Shown piece by piece: positions 1 to 6,977 of a stretch of DNA of 10,672 nt. The notes under the pieces were generated by a model that was not told the origin of the DNA, searched no databases, and saw only the letters and a program-made list of their open reading frames with translations. Source of the stretch: Bacteroidota bacterium (GTDB lineage: Bacteria; Bacteroidota; Bacteroidia; Bacteroidales; GCA-2748055). Each line of letters starts with the position of its first letter. Position 1 is the stretch's first letter. Made by a program: the position numbers and the translations under genes. Location: NCBI GenBank assembly GCA_030592605.1, contig JAUVIT010000023.1:1-10672 (forward strand), written 5' to 3'.

Positions 1-849
1 CATGGGCAGAGATTTGGCATAGGTCTGTGAACGCATGTTGTAACGCAGGTAGTCTACCACATCGGTATCTGCGGCTACAAATCCACCGATACCGGCCATG
101 GCCTTGGCGAAGGTGGAAAAGTATAAGTCGATTTTATCCTGAACACCAAAGTGTTCTCCGGTACCCATTCCTGTGGCACCCATTGTTCCGAAACCATGGG
201 CATCATCCACTAAGAGTCTGAATTTGTATTTATCTCTCAGGGCACAGATTTCATTCAGATTCCCCAGGTCACCAGCCATACCAAAAACTCCTTCAGAGAT
301 AACAAGAACACCACCGCCTTGCTGATCGGCGCGTTTTGTGGCGCGTTCAAGCTGCTTTTCCAGGTTCTCCATATTGTTGTGTGGGAAAACATACCTTTTG
401 GCCAGCGACATACGCATACCATCCAGAATACAGGCGTGTGATTCTGAATCGTAAACGATTACATCGTTACGTGTAGTCAGTGCATCGATGATTGAAGACA
501 TGCCCTGGTACCCATAGTTCAGCAGGAAAGCATCTTCCTTCTCAACGAAAGAGGCAAGCTCACGCTCCAGCTCTTCATGCTTGCGGGTCTGTCCCGACAT
601 CATCCTGGCACCCATGGGGTAGGCCATTCCGTATTCGGCAGCAGCAGCAGCATCTGTTTTTCTTACTTCGGGATGATTCGCAAGACCGAGATAGTTATTC
701 AGACTCCAGGTCAGCACCTCTTTCCCGCGAAATTTCATGTGCGCGGAGATCTCTCCCTCCAGTTTGGGAAATGCAAAGTAGCCATGTCCCGCCTTTTGAT
801 ATTGCCCGATAGGGCCTCTGTTCTTGGTAATTCTTTCAAAAATATCCAC
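1..849 (-). CDS. PLP-dependent alpha-oxoamine synthase family enzyme (C-terminus beyond window)
   Basis: The minus strand is open for 283 codons and runs off the left edge, so the C-terminal third is missing. The family (8-amino-7-oxononanoate synthase, 2-amino-3-ketobutyrate CoA ligase, serine palmitoyltransferase) condenses an amino acid with an acyl-thioester and releases CO2. Visible landmarks are the N-terminal block SLNNYLGLA, His138 in SESHACILDG (ring-stacking His), Asp215 in VDDAHGFG (bonds the PLP pyridine N) and Lys249 in STFAKAMAG (Schiff-base Lys). The GTG at 849 is chosen as start because an in-frame TAA lies seven codons upstream with no ATG between, and the product then begins MDIFERI, a beginning I recall from Bacteroidota homologues. 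Substrate is not resolved: serine palmitoyl-, cysteate acyl- or aminoketobutyrate-type activity are all possible. It is divergent from bamD. Confidence 0.9.
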   Translation of the reverse strand, partial: MDIFERITKNRGPIGQYQKAGHGYFAFPKLEGEISAHMKFRGKEVLTWSLNNYLGLANHPEVRKTDAAAAAEYGMAYPMGARMMSGQTRKHEELERELASFVEKEDAFLLNYGYQGMSSIIDALTTRNDVIVYDSESHACILDGMRMSLAKRYVFPHNNMENLEKQLERATKRADQQGGGVLVISEGVFGMAGDLGNLNEICALRDKYKFRLLVDDAHGFGTMGATGMGTGEHFGVQDKIDLYFSTFAKAMAGIGGFVAADTDVVDYLRYNMRSQTYAKSLPM

Positions 850-875
850 AGATTTAGGTTTTATTGATTAGACTG

Positions 876-883
876 CAAATTTA
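876..883 (-). promoter_or_regulatory. Putative -7 element for the PLP enzyme gene
   Basis: On the minus strand this reads TAAATTTG, a full match to the Bacteroidota -7 consensus TAnnTTTG. It lies 26 bases upstream of the GTG start. A run of ten A residues (minus strand; plus-strand T at 885-894) sits just upstream of it. No convincing -33 TTTG box is visible at the usual 19-21 base distance. Confidence 0.45.
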
Positions 884-970
884 GTTTTTTTTTTGTTGGG
901 ATGATAATCTATCGGTTCATCACATAAACTGTTGGGGAAATTTCGACGAGAGCTACAATAAATCCGGTAT

Positions 971-986
971 GGTTTTTGTTAAAACC
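971..986. repeat. Small inverted repeat in the divergent promoter region
   Basis: GGTTTT, a four-base spacer TGTT, then AAAACC: perfect six-base arms. It lies between the putative promoters of the PLP enzyme gene and bamD. It could be an operator or chance in AT-rich DNA; nothing in the sequence decides this. The remainder of 850-1045 holds no coding sequence I can support. Confidence 0.3.
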
Positions 987-1033
987 TTATTGCAAATAAT
1001 TGCTCAACTCTTTTATTATTAACTCAATAATTG

Positions 1034-1041
1034 TAATTTTG
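1034..1041 (+). promoter_or_regulatory. Putative -7 element of the bamD operon
   Basis: TAATTTTG matches the Bacteroidota -7 consensus TAnnTTTG. A weak -33-like TTTT lies at 1011-1014, 19 bases upstream. Only four bases separate the element from the bamD ATG, so transcription would start at or next to the start codon. It probably drives bamD-rpoZ-coaBC-porD-recN. Confidence 0.5.
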
Positions 1042-1045
1042 CGCA

Positions 1046-1861
1046 ATGTTTAAAAACCGGATTGTTTTTGGGGTACTGTTTGCAGCGGCAGCGGTGATCC
1101 TTAGTGGATGTGGAGAATATGAGAAGTTGCTGAAAAGCAGGGACTTCCAGAAGAAGTATGAGATGGGAGTCCAGTATTATGAGGACGGCGAATATGCGAG
1201 AGCCGGTACCTTATTCGATCAGGTCGCCAATATCTTCAGAGGGACTACCAAAGCCGATACGGTCAAATATTACCAGGCAAAAAGCTATTACGGACAGAAA
1301 GATTACATGATGGCTGGTTATTATTTCAGCGAGTTATCATCCACATATGCCAGCAGTGTTTATATGGAGGAGTCCGATTTTATGGTCGGTTACTGCTTTT
1401 ACAAACAATCGCCTCGTGCCGAATTGGATCAGCAGACAACTTACAAGGCCATTACTGCCATGCAAATGTTTATTGTCAAGCATCCGACCTCTGAACGGGT
1501 TACTGAATCTCAGGAGATTATCCTGGAAATGAGCGATAAACTGGTGGAGAAATCCTATATCAGTGCCAAGCTTTATTACGACCTGGGATATTATAAATCA
1601 GCCATACTGGCCCTGCGCAATAGCCTCATGCAATATCCTGATACCAGGTACAGGGAGGATTTAATGTTCCTGATTTTAAAGTCATCTTATTTGCTGGCTG
1701 ATGGAAGTATCCTCAGCAAAAAGCTAGAACGTTATCAGACCACTGTTGATGAGTACTACAGTTATATTGGGGAGTTTCCTGACACTTCCAATAGTAGGGA
1801 AGCCAAAAGGATGTATGAAGCTTCCAACAAGTTTTTAGAAAATCATAATAAGCAATCATAA
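1046..1861 (+). CDS. bamD: Outer membrane protein assembly factor BamD
   Basis: A 271-residue lipoprotein of the BAM complex, which folds beta-barrel proteins into the outer membrane; BamD is the essential periplasmic lipoprotein partner of BamA. The N-terminus has a positive start (MFKNR), a hydrophobic stretch and the lipobox LSGC with the lipidated Cys at residue 22. The rest is helical and TPR-like: tyrosine-rich repeats such as GVQYYEDGEYARAGTLF (about 42-58) and YYQAKSYYGQKDYMMAGYYF (about 75-94), followed by further repeats to about residue 260. The length suits the family. The ATG directly follows a -7 element and no Shine-Dalgarno is present. It is first in a five-gene cluster, with rpoZ three bases downstream. 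Assignment rests on repeats, lipobox and the conserved neighbourhood. Confidence 0.92.
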   Translation: MFKNRIVFGVLFAAAAVILSGCGEYEKLLKSRDFQKKYEMGVQYYEDGEYARAGTLFDQVANIFRGTTKADTVKYYQAKSYYGQKDYMMAGYYFSELSSTYASSVYMEESDFMVGYCFYKQSPRAELDQQTTYKAITAMQMFIVKHPTSERVTESQEIILEMSDKLVEKSYISAKLYYDLGYYKSAILALRNSLMQYPDTRYREDLMFLILKSSYLLADGSILSKKLERYQTTVDEYYSYIGEFPDTSNSREAKRMYEASNKFLENHNKQS

Positions 1862-1864
1862 TCA

Positions 1865-2200
1865 ATGGATTACAAAAAAACCAAGGCGCCACTGACTACA
1901 GTGACCAGGGATTTAAATGACCTGGACGGAGATACCGATAATATTTACCAAACTGTCATGGTGGCTTCAAAAAGAGCCAACCAGATAAGTGTTGAGATGA
2001 AACTGGAGCTGAACAGGAAGCTGGAGGAGTTTGCTTCTTATACAGACAACCTGGAGGAAGTTTTCGAAAATCCCGAGCAGATTGAGATCTCCAAGTTTTT
2101 CGAGAGGTTACCCAAACCTTCTCTGATTTCATTGCAGGAATTAACCGACGACCAGATATATTTCAGGATTAATGAAGCACCTGAAATAAAGGAACAGTAG
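1865..2200 (+). CDS. rpoZ: DNA-directed RNA polymerase omega subunit, Bacteroidota type
   Basis: A 111-residue protein resembling the divergent omega subunit of Bacteroidota. Omega is a small subunit of RNA polymerase that binds and stabilises the beta-prime subunit. The recognisable core is SKRANQIS (residues 35-42), the counterpart of the conserved helix found in all omega proteins, followed by LEEFASYTDNLEEVFENPEQ (53-72), which I recall as strongly conserved in Bacteroidota homologues. The N-terminal MDYKKTKAP and TVTRD segments also fit. The acidic C-terminal tail is typical. It starts three bases after the bamD stop, so it must be co-transcribed, and coaBC follows after 16 bases; the rpoZ-coaBC (dfp) proximity is seen in many bacteria. 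Confidence 0.9.
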   Translation: MDYKKTKAPLTTVTRDLNDLDGDTDNIYQTVMVASKRANQISVEMKLELNRKLEEFASYTDNLEEVFENPEQIEISKFFERLPKPSLISLQELTDDQIYFRINEAPEIKEQ

Positions 2201-2216
2201 TCTAGAAATCTTCCTG

Positions 2217-3431
2217 ATGAATCTTGCAGGAAAACGTATTATTCTTGGTGTAACCGGGAGCATTGCTGCTTATAAAGCAGTGTATCTTCTCAGGCTCCTT
2301 ATAAAGGAGGGTGCCGAGGTGCAGGTAATTATGACGCCGGCAGCTATGGAATTTGTGGGTCCTGTCACTTTTTCTGCGCTTTCAGGTAATACAGTATTAT
2401 CCGATTTCTTCAGTACGGAAGGGGGAGACTGGAACAGCCATGTGGAGATGGGTGTTTCGGCCGATCTGATACTTGTTGCTCCCATCACAGCAAGCACCCT
2501 GGGCAAAATGGCCAACGGCATAGCCGATAATTTGTTGGTTACCACCTATCTTTCCGCCCGATGCCCGGTTGTAGTGGCCCCGGCGATGGATATGGATATG
2601 TACCAACACCCTTCCACACAGCGAAACCTGGAAATCCTGAAGGGCTATGGGAATCTTGTGATTGAGCCGGGTAAAGGTGAACTGGCCAGCGGACTCGAAG
2701 GGCCGGGAAGGATGGAGGAACCGGAAGCGATTCTCAGTTTTATCAGGCAGATTACATCGGAGCCTTCAAAAAAAAAACTTCTGAATAAGCAGGTTCTTGT
2801 AACTGCAGGTCCTACACACGAAAATATCGATCCCGTTCGTTTTATTGGAAACCACTCTTCAGGGAAGATGGGCTTTGCCATTGCTGAAGCTTTTGCAGCC
2901 CATGGGGCAAAGGTACACCTGGTGACTGGTCCGGTATCGCTGGTGACCCACTCAGCGGGTGTTGAGGTGATCCGGGTTACTTCGGCCGGAGAAATGTTTG
3001 AGCGCTGCAGCGAGCTGATGGATCGGATGGATATTGCTGTTTTTAATGCAGCGGTTTCTGATTATACACCTGTCTCTGCCTCGGGCAAGAAAGTGAAAAG
3101 GGGAACAGGGGAGTGGACCATTCAGCTGAAGCCCACAAAAGATATTGCCGCTGAGATGGGACGGAGGAAATCAGCCGGACAAGTACTGGTGGGATTTGCA
3201 CTGGAGACAGATAATGAAATGGAACATGCCCGTCTGAAACTGGAAAAGAAGAACCTGGACCTGGTAGTGTTGAATTCAATGCGGGACAGGGGTGCAGGTT
3301 TTGGAACTGATACCAACCGGGTGACCATGATTGACCGCCTGGGGAATATTGATAAATATGAATTAAAACCTAAGGTGCAGGTTGCAGGTGACCTGGTGCA
3401 GCGGGTGCTAAAAATACTTGAAGATGCGTAA
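2217..3431 (+). CDS. coaBC: Bifunctional phosphopantothenoylcysteine decarboxylase / phosphopantothenate-cysteine ligase
   Basis: A 404-residue fusion catalysing two consecutive steps of coenzyme A synthesis: ligation of cysteine to 4'-phosphopantothenate (CoaB) and FMN-dependent decarboxylation to 4'-phosphopantetheine (CoaC). The CoaC domain spans about 1-180: GVTGSIAAYK (11-20, FMN site), His75 at the catalytic His position, PITAST (89-94, matching PASANT), PAMDMDMY (122-129, matching PxMNxxMW) and the flap GELASG (154-159). The CoaB domain spans about 190-404: VTAGPTHENIDPVRFIGNHS SGKMGF (195-220) and AAVSDYTP (278-285), followed by Lys291, Lys292 and Lys294. Unusual: residue 125 is Asp and 158 is Ser, where E. 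coli has Asn125 and Cys158. A ten-A run (2768-2777) sits at the domain junction. The 3' end overlaps the next gene. Confidence 0.95.
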   Translation: MNLAGKRIILGVTGSIAAYKAVYLLRLLIKEGAEVQVIMTPAAMEFVGPVTFSALSGNTVLSDFFSTEGGDWNSHVEMGVSADLILVAPITASTLGKMANGIADNLLVTTYLSARCPVVVAPAMDMDMYQHPSTQRNLEILKGYGNLVIEPGKGELASGLEGPGRMEEPEAILSFIRQITSEPSKKKLLNKQVLVTAGPTHENIDPVRFIGNHSSGKMGFAIAEAFAAHGAKVHLVTGPVSLVTHSAGVEVIRVTSAGEMFERCSELMDRMDIAVFNAAVSDYTPVSASGKKVKRGTGEWTIQLKPTKDIAAEMGRRKSAGQVLVGFALETDNEMEHARLKLEKKNLDLVVLNSMRDRGAGFGTDTNRVTMIDRLGNIDKYELKPKVQVAGDLVQRVLKILEDA

Positions 3432-4338
3432 GGCCGGACTATTATTGCTCATTATTTTATTCTCACTGAACCTTCGGAGCCAGGAGCTGAGGTGCAATGT
3501 GCAGGTGGTGAGCCAGCAAATTCAGGGTAGTAACAAGCAGGTATTCCAGACCCTCCAGAATGCCATTTATGAATTTATGAATAACAGGGTGTGGACCAAC
3601 CATGTATACACCATGGAGGAAAGGATCGAATGCAACATGATGATCAATATTACAGAACAGTTATCGGCCGATGATTTTAAAGGCACAATGACCATTCAGG
3701 TGAGCAGACCTGTATTTAACACCAATTATAATACGACCACCCTAAATTTTGTGGACAACAACATTCGCTTCAGGTATGTGGAGTTTTCTCCTCTGGAATT
3801 CGACCTTACTTCTAATATTTCCAATCTAACCTCCATCCTGGCCTTTTATGCTTATTATATACTGGGGCTTGATTATGATACTTTCTCCTTGATGGGAGGC
3901 AGCCAATACTTTATCAATGCAGAACAGATAGTATTGAACGCGCAAAATGCAGCTGAACGGGGGTGGAAACCAATGGATGATATCGCTCATAAAAATCGCT
4001 ATTGGCTAGTAAAGGATATGATAGATACCGACTATGAACCAGTGAGGGTATTTAATTATAACTATCACCGGCTAGGTCTGGATGTGATGGATGAGCAAGT
4101 GGTCGAAGGGAGGGCCGCGATTACCAGTAGCCTGGAGTTGCTCCAGCAGGTATACAGGAAAAAACCCGATCCGTATATGTACCTTCTGCGTCTGGTTTTT
4201 GATGCCAAGGTGGATGAGATCGTTAATGTCTATACCGAATCTTACCCGGAAGAGCGAAACAGGGCCTATGATATTCTTAGCGAAGTGGATAAGCCCAATG
4301 CCAACAAGTATAAAGCCATTTTGGAGTCAAGCCAGTAG
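3424..4338 (+). CDS. DUF4835 family exported protein, PorD-like (type IX secretion associated)
   Basis: A 304-residue protein with a clear signal peptide: MRK, then a leucine-rich core (residues 5-16) and a likely cleavage near residues 19-20 before ELRC. Family hallmarks are RCNVQVVSQQIQGSNKQVFQ (23-42), followed by an NNRVWT block and ERIEC (66-70). This family (DUF4835) is found in Bacteroidota next to recN and coaBC and, as I recall, is named PorD for a link to type IX secretion; the molecular role is not established from sequence. The ATG at 3424 overlaps the coaBC stop by eight bases (ATGCGTAA), implying translational coupling. An in-frame TTG at 3418 would add two residues but is less likely. 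The protein probably acts in the periplasm or at the outer membrane; no lipobox Cys is seen. Confidence 0.82.
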   Translation: MRKAGLLLLIILFSLNLRSQELRCNVQVVSQQIQGSNKQVFQTLQNAIYEFMNNRVWTNHVYTMEERIECNMMINITEQLSADDFKGTMTIQVSRPVFNTNYNTTTLNFVDNNIRFRYVEFSPLEFDLTSNISNLTSILAFYAYYILGLDYDTFSLMGGSQYFINAEQIVLNAQNAAERGWKPMDDIAHKNRYWLVKDMIDTDYEPVRVFNYNYHRLGLDVMDEQVVEGRAAITSSLELLQQVYRKKPDPYMYLLRLVFDAKVDEIVNVYTESYPEERNRAYDILSEVDKPNANKYKAILESSQ

Positions 4339-4346
4339 CTAGCCCC

Positions 4347-5999
4347 ATGATTCAATCTCTATATATAAGGAACTACCTGTTGATTGACCATCTGGAACTT
4401 GAATTTTCCAGTGGATTTATTACAATTACCGGGGAAACTGGTGCAGGGAAGTCCATCTTAATGGGAGCCCTTTCACTTATTTTGGGGCAACGGGTTGACA
4501 CCTCTGTTTTGAAATTGAAGGATGCCAAATGTATTGTGGAAGGAACATTCAAGCCGGGAGAGAGGCTTAGAAATATATTTGAGACTAATGATCTTGATTT
4601 TGAACAGCTTACAACCCTACGGAGGGAGATATCCCCAGGAGGGAAATCCCGTGCATTTATCAATGATACCCCGGTGAATCTTCCCTTACTGAAGGAGGTG
4701 GGCAAACTGCTGGTGGATATCCACTCCCAGCATCAGAACCTGCGACTGAATGACCACCTTTATCAAATGGAGGTGATTACGCATATGGCTGGAGTTGAAA
4801 AGGAACTTTCGCGATATCGCGACACCTATTCCGGGTTTACAGAGATTACGAGGGAGCTGGAGCAGGTTATAAAGGAGACAAGCGCACTGAAGGAGGAACT
4901 GGAGTATATGCAGTTTCAATTCAATGAATTGCAATCGGCCCATCTGGTTGAGGGCGAGATGCAGGAGCTGGAAGCCGATTTGCAACGGGCCGAACATGAC
5001 GAAGAAATTCGGAGTGCACTATTCGAGTCTTCCGCACATCTGTCGGCAGAATCCAACGGGATTCTGGATCGCTTGCGGGCTTCTCTTTCCCAACTTCAAA
5101 AAATTGCCCTTCTCTACACCCCGTCCAAGGAGATGGCCACACGAATGGAGTCTGTTTATATTGAACTGAAAGATATTACTTCAGAACTGGAGTTAGAAGC
5201 AGGGAAGGCAGGAATGGAGCAGGGCGAGCTGGAACAACTCAGGGAACGAATGGACCTGCTGTTCGGCTTAATGCAAAAGCACAGGGTACAGGAGCTGGAT
5301 GAGTTAATTGTACTGAGGAACAAGCTTGGTGACAAGATAGAGGACCTGACATTTTCCGATGAGAAGATCGGGCAGTTGGATCAGGAGCGCAGCGCGCTTT
5401 TGCATACGTTGGAACAACAGGCCGGGATTCTTCACAAGAAGCGTGCATCTGCCGCGAAAGAGATGCAGCTTAGGGTGGAAGAGCAGCTGCAACAATTGGG
5501 CATTCCAAATGCAAGGTTCCAGGTGGAGCTTGAGCTTACGAAAGTATTCGATGCCAATGGATCGGACCAGGTAAGGTTTTTATTCTCTGCCAACAAGCAA
5601 CTGTCTCTTGAAGAGATCTCCAGAGTGGCTTCAGGCGGAGAGGTATCCAGACTGATGCTTTGTATTAAATCAATGGTTTCGGACCGAAAAGGCATGCCTA
5701 CACTAATCTTTGATGAGATTGATGCCGGGGTAAGCGGGGAGATTGCCGATAAGGTAGGAGGTATCATGGACCACCTGGCAAAGGGTAGGCAGGTAATGGC
5801 TATTACTCACCTTCCGCAGGTGGCTTCTCGAGGAGCCGATCATTTTGTAGTCTACAAGGAGGATACCAGCGATGCCACCTATACCAGGATCCGGAAACTG
5901 CAAGCTGATGAACGTATTAATGAAATTGCCCGGATGCTATCCGGGGAAGAGGTCACCGAAGCGGCCCTTTCAAATGCACGTGAGCTACTTCGATTTTAG
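4347..5999 (+). CDS. recN: DNA repair protein RecN
   Basis: A 550-residue SMC-like ATPase for double-strand break repair, close to the 553 residues of E. coli RecN. The N-terminal head carries Walker A GETGAGKS (29-36). The middle, roughly 150-370, is rich in Glu, Leu and Lys heptads and should form the antiparallel coiled coil (for example LEYMQFQFNELQ). The C-terminal head holds the ABC signature ASGGE (428-432), Walker B LIFDE with Asp456 and Glu457, the D-loop AGVSGE, and the switch His in AITHLPQVAS. All ATPase motifs are intact. It starts eight bases after the porD-like stop and is the last gene of the bamD cluster. A 70-base gap containing another promoter-like element follows before fabI. 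Confidence 0.96.
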   Translation: MIQSLYIRNYLLIDHLELEFSSGFITITGETGAGKSILMGALSLILGQRVDTSVLKLKDAKCIVEGTFKPGERLRNIFETNDLDFEQLTTLRREISPGGKSRAFINDTPVNLPLLKEVGKLLVDIHSQHQNLRLNDHLYQMEVITHMAGVEKELSRYRDTYSGFTEITRELEQVIKETSALKEELEYMQFQFNELQSAHLVEGEMQELEADLQRAEHDEEIRSALFESSAHLSAESNGILDRLRASLSQLQKIALLYTPSKEMATRMESVYIELKDITSELELEAGKAGMEQGELEQLRERMDLLFGLMQKHRVQELDELIVLRNKLGDKIEDLTFSDEKIGQLDQERSALLHTLEQQAGILHKKRASAAKEMQLRVEEQLQQLGIPNARFQVELELTKVFDANGSDQVRFLFSANKQLSLEEISRVASGGEVSRLMLCIKSMVSDRKGMPTLIFDEIDAGVSGEIADKVGGIMDHLAKGRQVMAITHLPQVASRGADHFVVYKEDTSDATYTRIRKLQADERINEIARMLSGEEVTEAALSNARELLRF

Positions 6000-6010
6000 C
6001 TAAGCATCGC

Positions 6011-6031
6011 ACAAATTAAGCTTATATTTGT
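6011..6031. repeat. Imperfect palindrome over the fabI promoter element
   Basis: Arms ACAAAT (6011-6016) and ATTTGT (6026-6031) flank the eight-base palindrome TAAGCTTA (6017-6024) plus one extra T. Removing that T would give a perfect 20-base palindrome. The right arm overlaps the putative -7 element TATATTTG, which is a placement typical of repressor operators. The protein that might bind is unknown. Confidence 0.4.
6023..6030 (+). promoter_or_regulatory. Putative -7 element of fabI
   Basis: TATATTTG is a full match to the Bacteroidota TAnnTTTG consensus, 39 bases upstream of the fabI ATG, so a leader of about 30 bases is expected. No clear -33 TTTG is visible. The leader is AT-rich and lacks a Shine-Dalgarno, as is usual in this phylum. 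Confidence 0.5.
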
Positions 6032-6069
6032 TATTAGGGCAGTAAACCAACAATTCAAATTATTTTATC

Positions 6070-6903
6070 ATGGCTTATAATTTATTAAAAGGGAAAAAGG
6101 GTATTATTTTTGGTGCCCTGAATGAACAATCCATTGCATGGAAGGTGGCTGAAAAAGCGCATGAAGAAGGGGCCGAGATTGTATTGACCAATGCACCTAT
6201 TGCCTTGAGGATGGGAACCATCAATGAGCTGGCTGAAAAGACCAATGCGCAGGTGATTGCTGCAGATGCTACCAGCCTGGAGGATCTGGAGAATCTCTTC
6301 CAGAAATCCATGGAAATCCTGGGTGGGAAAGTCGATTTTGTGCTGCACTCCATTGGCATGTCGCCTAACGTTCGCAAGGGCCTTGATTACGATGAACTAA
6401 ACTATGGCTATTACCATAAAACTCTTGATGTATCTGCATTCTCACTTCATAAGGTGCTAAGCACAGCACGAAAAATGGATGCCATTAATGAGTGGGGATC
6501 CGTGGTGGCACTTTCCTATGTGGCAGCACAAAGGACTTTTGCGGGCTATAATGACATGGCCGATGCCAAGGCTATTCTTGAATCTATCGCAAGAAGTTTT
6601 GGTTATATGTATGGACGCTCCAGGCGGATCCGTATTAATACAGTCTCTCAATCTCCAACACCTACCACAGCTGGTAGCGGAGTACACGGCTTTGATAAGC
6701 TTGAGGATTTTTCCGAACGTATGTCACCCCTGGGCAATGCCACGGCAGGTGACTGTGCCAATTACTGCATCACACTTTTTTCAGATCTGACTCGCAAAGT
6801 GACCATGCAGAATCTATTCCACGATGGTGGATTCTCCAGTATGGGCATGAGCTACAGGGCCATTGAGCAGTATGAGAAGAGTTTTAAGGACTGCCCTGAA
6901 TAG
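6070..6903 (+). CDS. fabI: Enoyl-[acyl-carrier-protein] reductase (NADH), FabI
   Basis: A 277-residue short-chain dehydrogenase-type enzyme that reduces trans-2-enoyl-ACP in the last step of each fatty acid elongation cycle. The NAD-binding front is GKKGIIFGALNEQSIAW (8-24), where the FabI pattern replaces the classical SDR glycine motif. LHSIGMSPN follows the central strands. The FabI catalytic signature is present: Tyr150 in LSYVAAQ, then Tyr160 and Lys167 in YNDMADAK (Y-x6-K), with the ten-residue Tyr-Tyr spacing of E. coli Tyr146/Tyr156. SQSPTPTTAGSG covers the substrate-binding loop region and NLFHDGGFSSMG closes the fold. Nothing is missing. It is separated from recN by a promoter-like element and from the DUF819 gene by 74 bases, so it may be transcribed alone. 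Confidence 0.95.
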   Translation: MAYNLLKGKKGIIFGALNEQSIAWKVAEKAHEEGAEIVLTNAPIALRMGTINELAEKTNAQVIAADATSLEDLENLFQKSMEILGGKVDFVLHSIGMSPNVRKGLDYDELNYGYYHKTLDVSAFSLHKVLSTARKMDAINEWGSVVALSYVAAQRTFAGYNDMADAKAILESIARSFGYMYGRSRRIRINTVSQSPTPTTAGSGVHGFDKLEDFSERMSPLGNATAGDCANYCITLFSDLTRKVTMQNLFHDGGFSSMGMSYRAIEQYEKSFKDCPE

Positions 6904-6930
6904 ACTGATAATCTACTGTTCACAATTCAC

Positions 6931-6946
6931 TTTTAACTTTTTAACT
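6931..6946. repeat. Tandem octamer repeat upstream of the DUF819 gene
   Basis: TTTTAACT occurs twice head to tail with no spacer (6931-6938 and 6939-6946). It directly abuts the palindrome at 6946-6975 and lies where an upstream activator or -33 region would be. Function unknown; it may be chance in AT-rich DNA. Confidence 0.4.
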
Positions 6947-6975
6947 ATCTTGCAAAATCACCATTTCGCAAGATA
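6946..6975. repeat. Long palindrome next to the DUF819 start codon
   Basis: Left arm TATCTTGCAAAAT (6946-6958), four-base centre CACC, right arm ATTTCGCAAGATA (6963-6975): 12 of 13 pairs match, with a single A/C mismatch. It ends two bases before the ATG at 6978. The left arm TATCTTGC also resembles a -7 element (TATCTTTGC with one base missing). Position suggests an operator or an mRNA hairpin that hides the start. No T-run follows, so it is a poor intrinsic terminator for fabI. Confidence 0.6.
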
Positions 6976-6977
6976 CA

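Noticed and set aside
27-867. Plus-strand open frames (27-221, 492-812, 577-867) across the left end
   Set aside because: They lie antisense to the PLP enzyme, which has intact family motifs in the minus-strand frame; their translations are compositionally odd and match no family.
885-894. Run of ten T as a possible terminator
   Set aside because: No stable hairpin precedes it on the plus strand and no plus-strand gene ends there; it sits just upstream of the minus-strand -7 element instead.
1015-1031. Inverted repeat ATTATT / AATAAT between the bamD promoter boxes
   Set aside because: Six-base arms made only of A and T in a very AT-rich spacer are expected by chance.
4809-4822. Perfect 14-base palindrome TCGCGATATCGCGA inside recN
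   Set aside because: It is within conserved coding sequence (Ser-Arg-Tyr-Arg), far from any gene border; no second copy was noticed. Most likely chance.
6946-6975. Palindrome as the fabI intrinsic terminator
   Set aside because: The stem is AT-rich and is followed by ACA and an ATG rather than a T-run; an operator or start-site hairpin fits better, although termination is not excluded.
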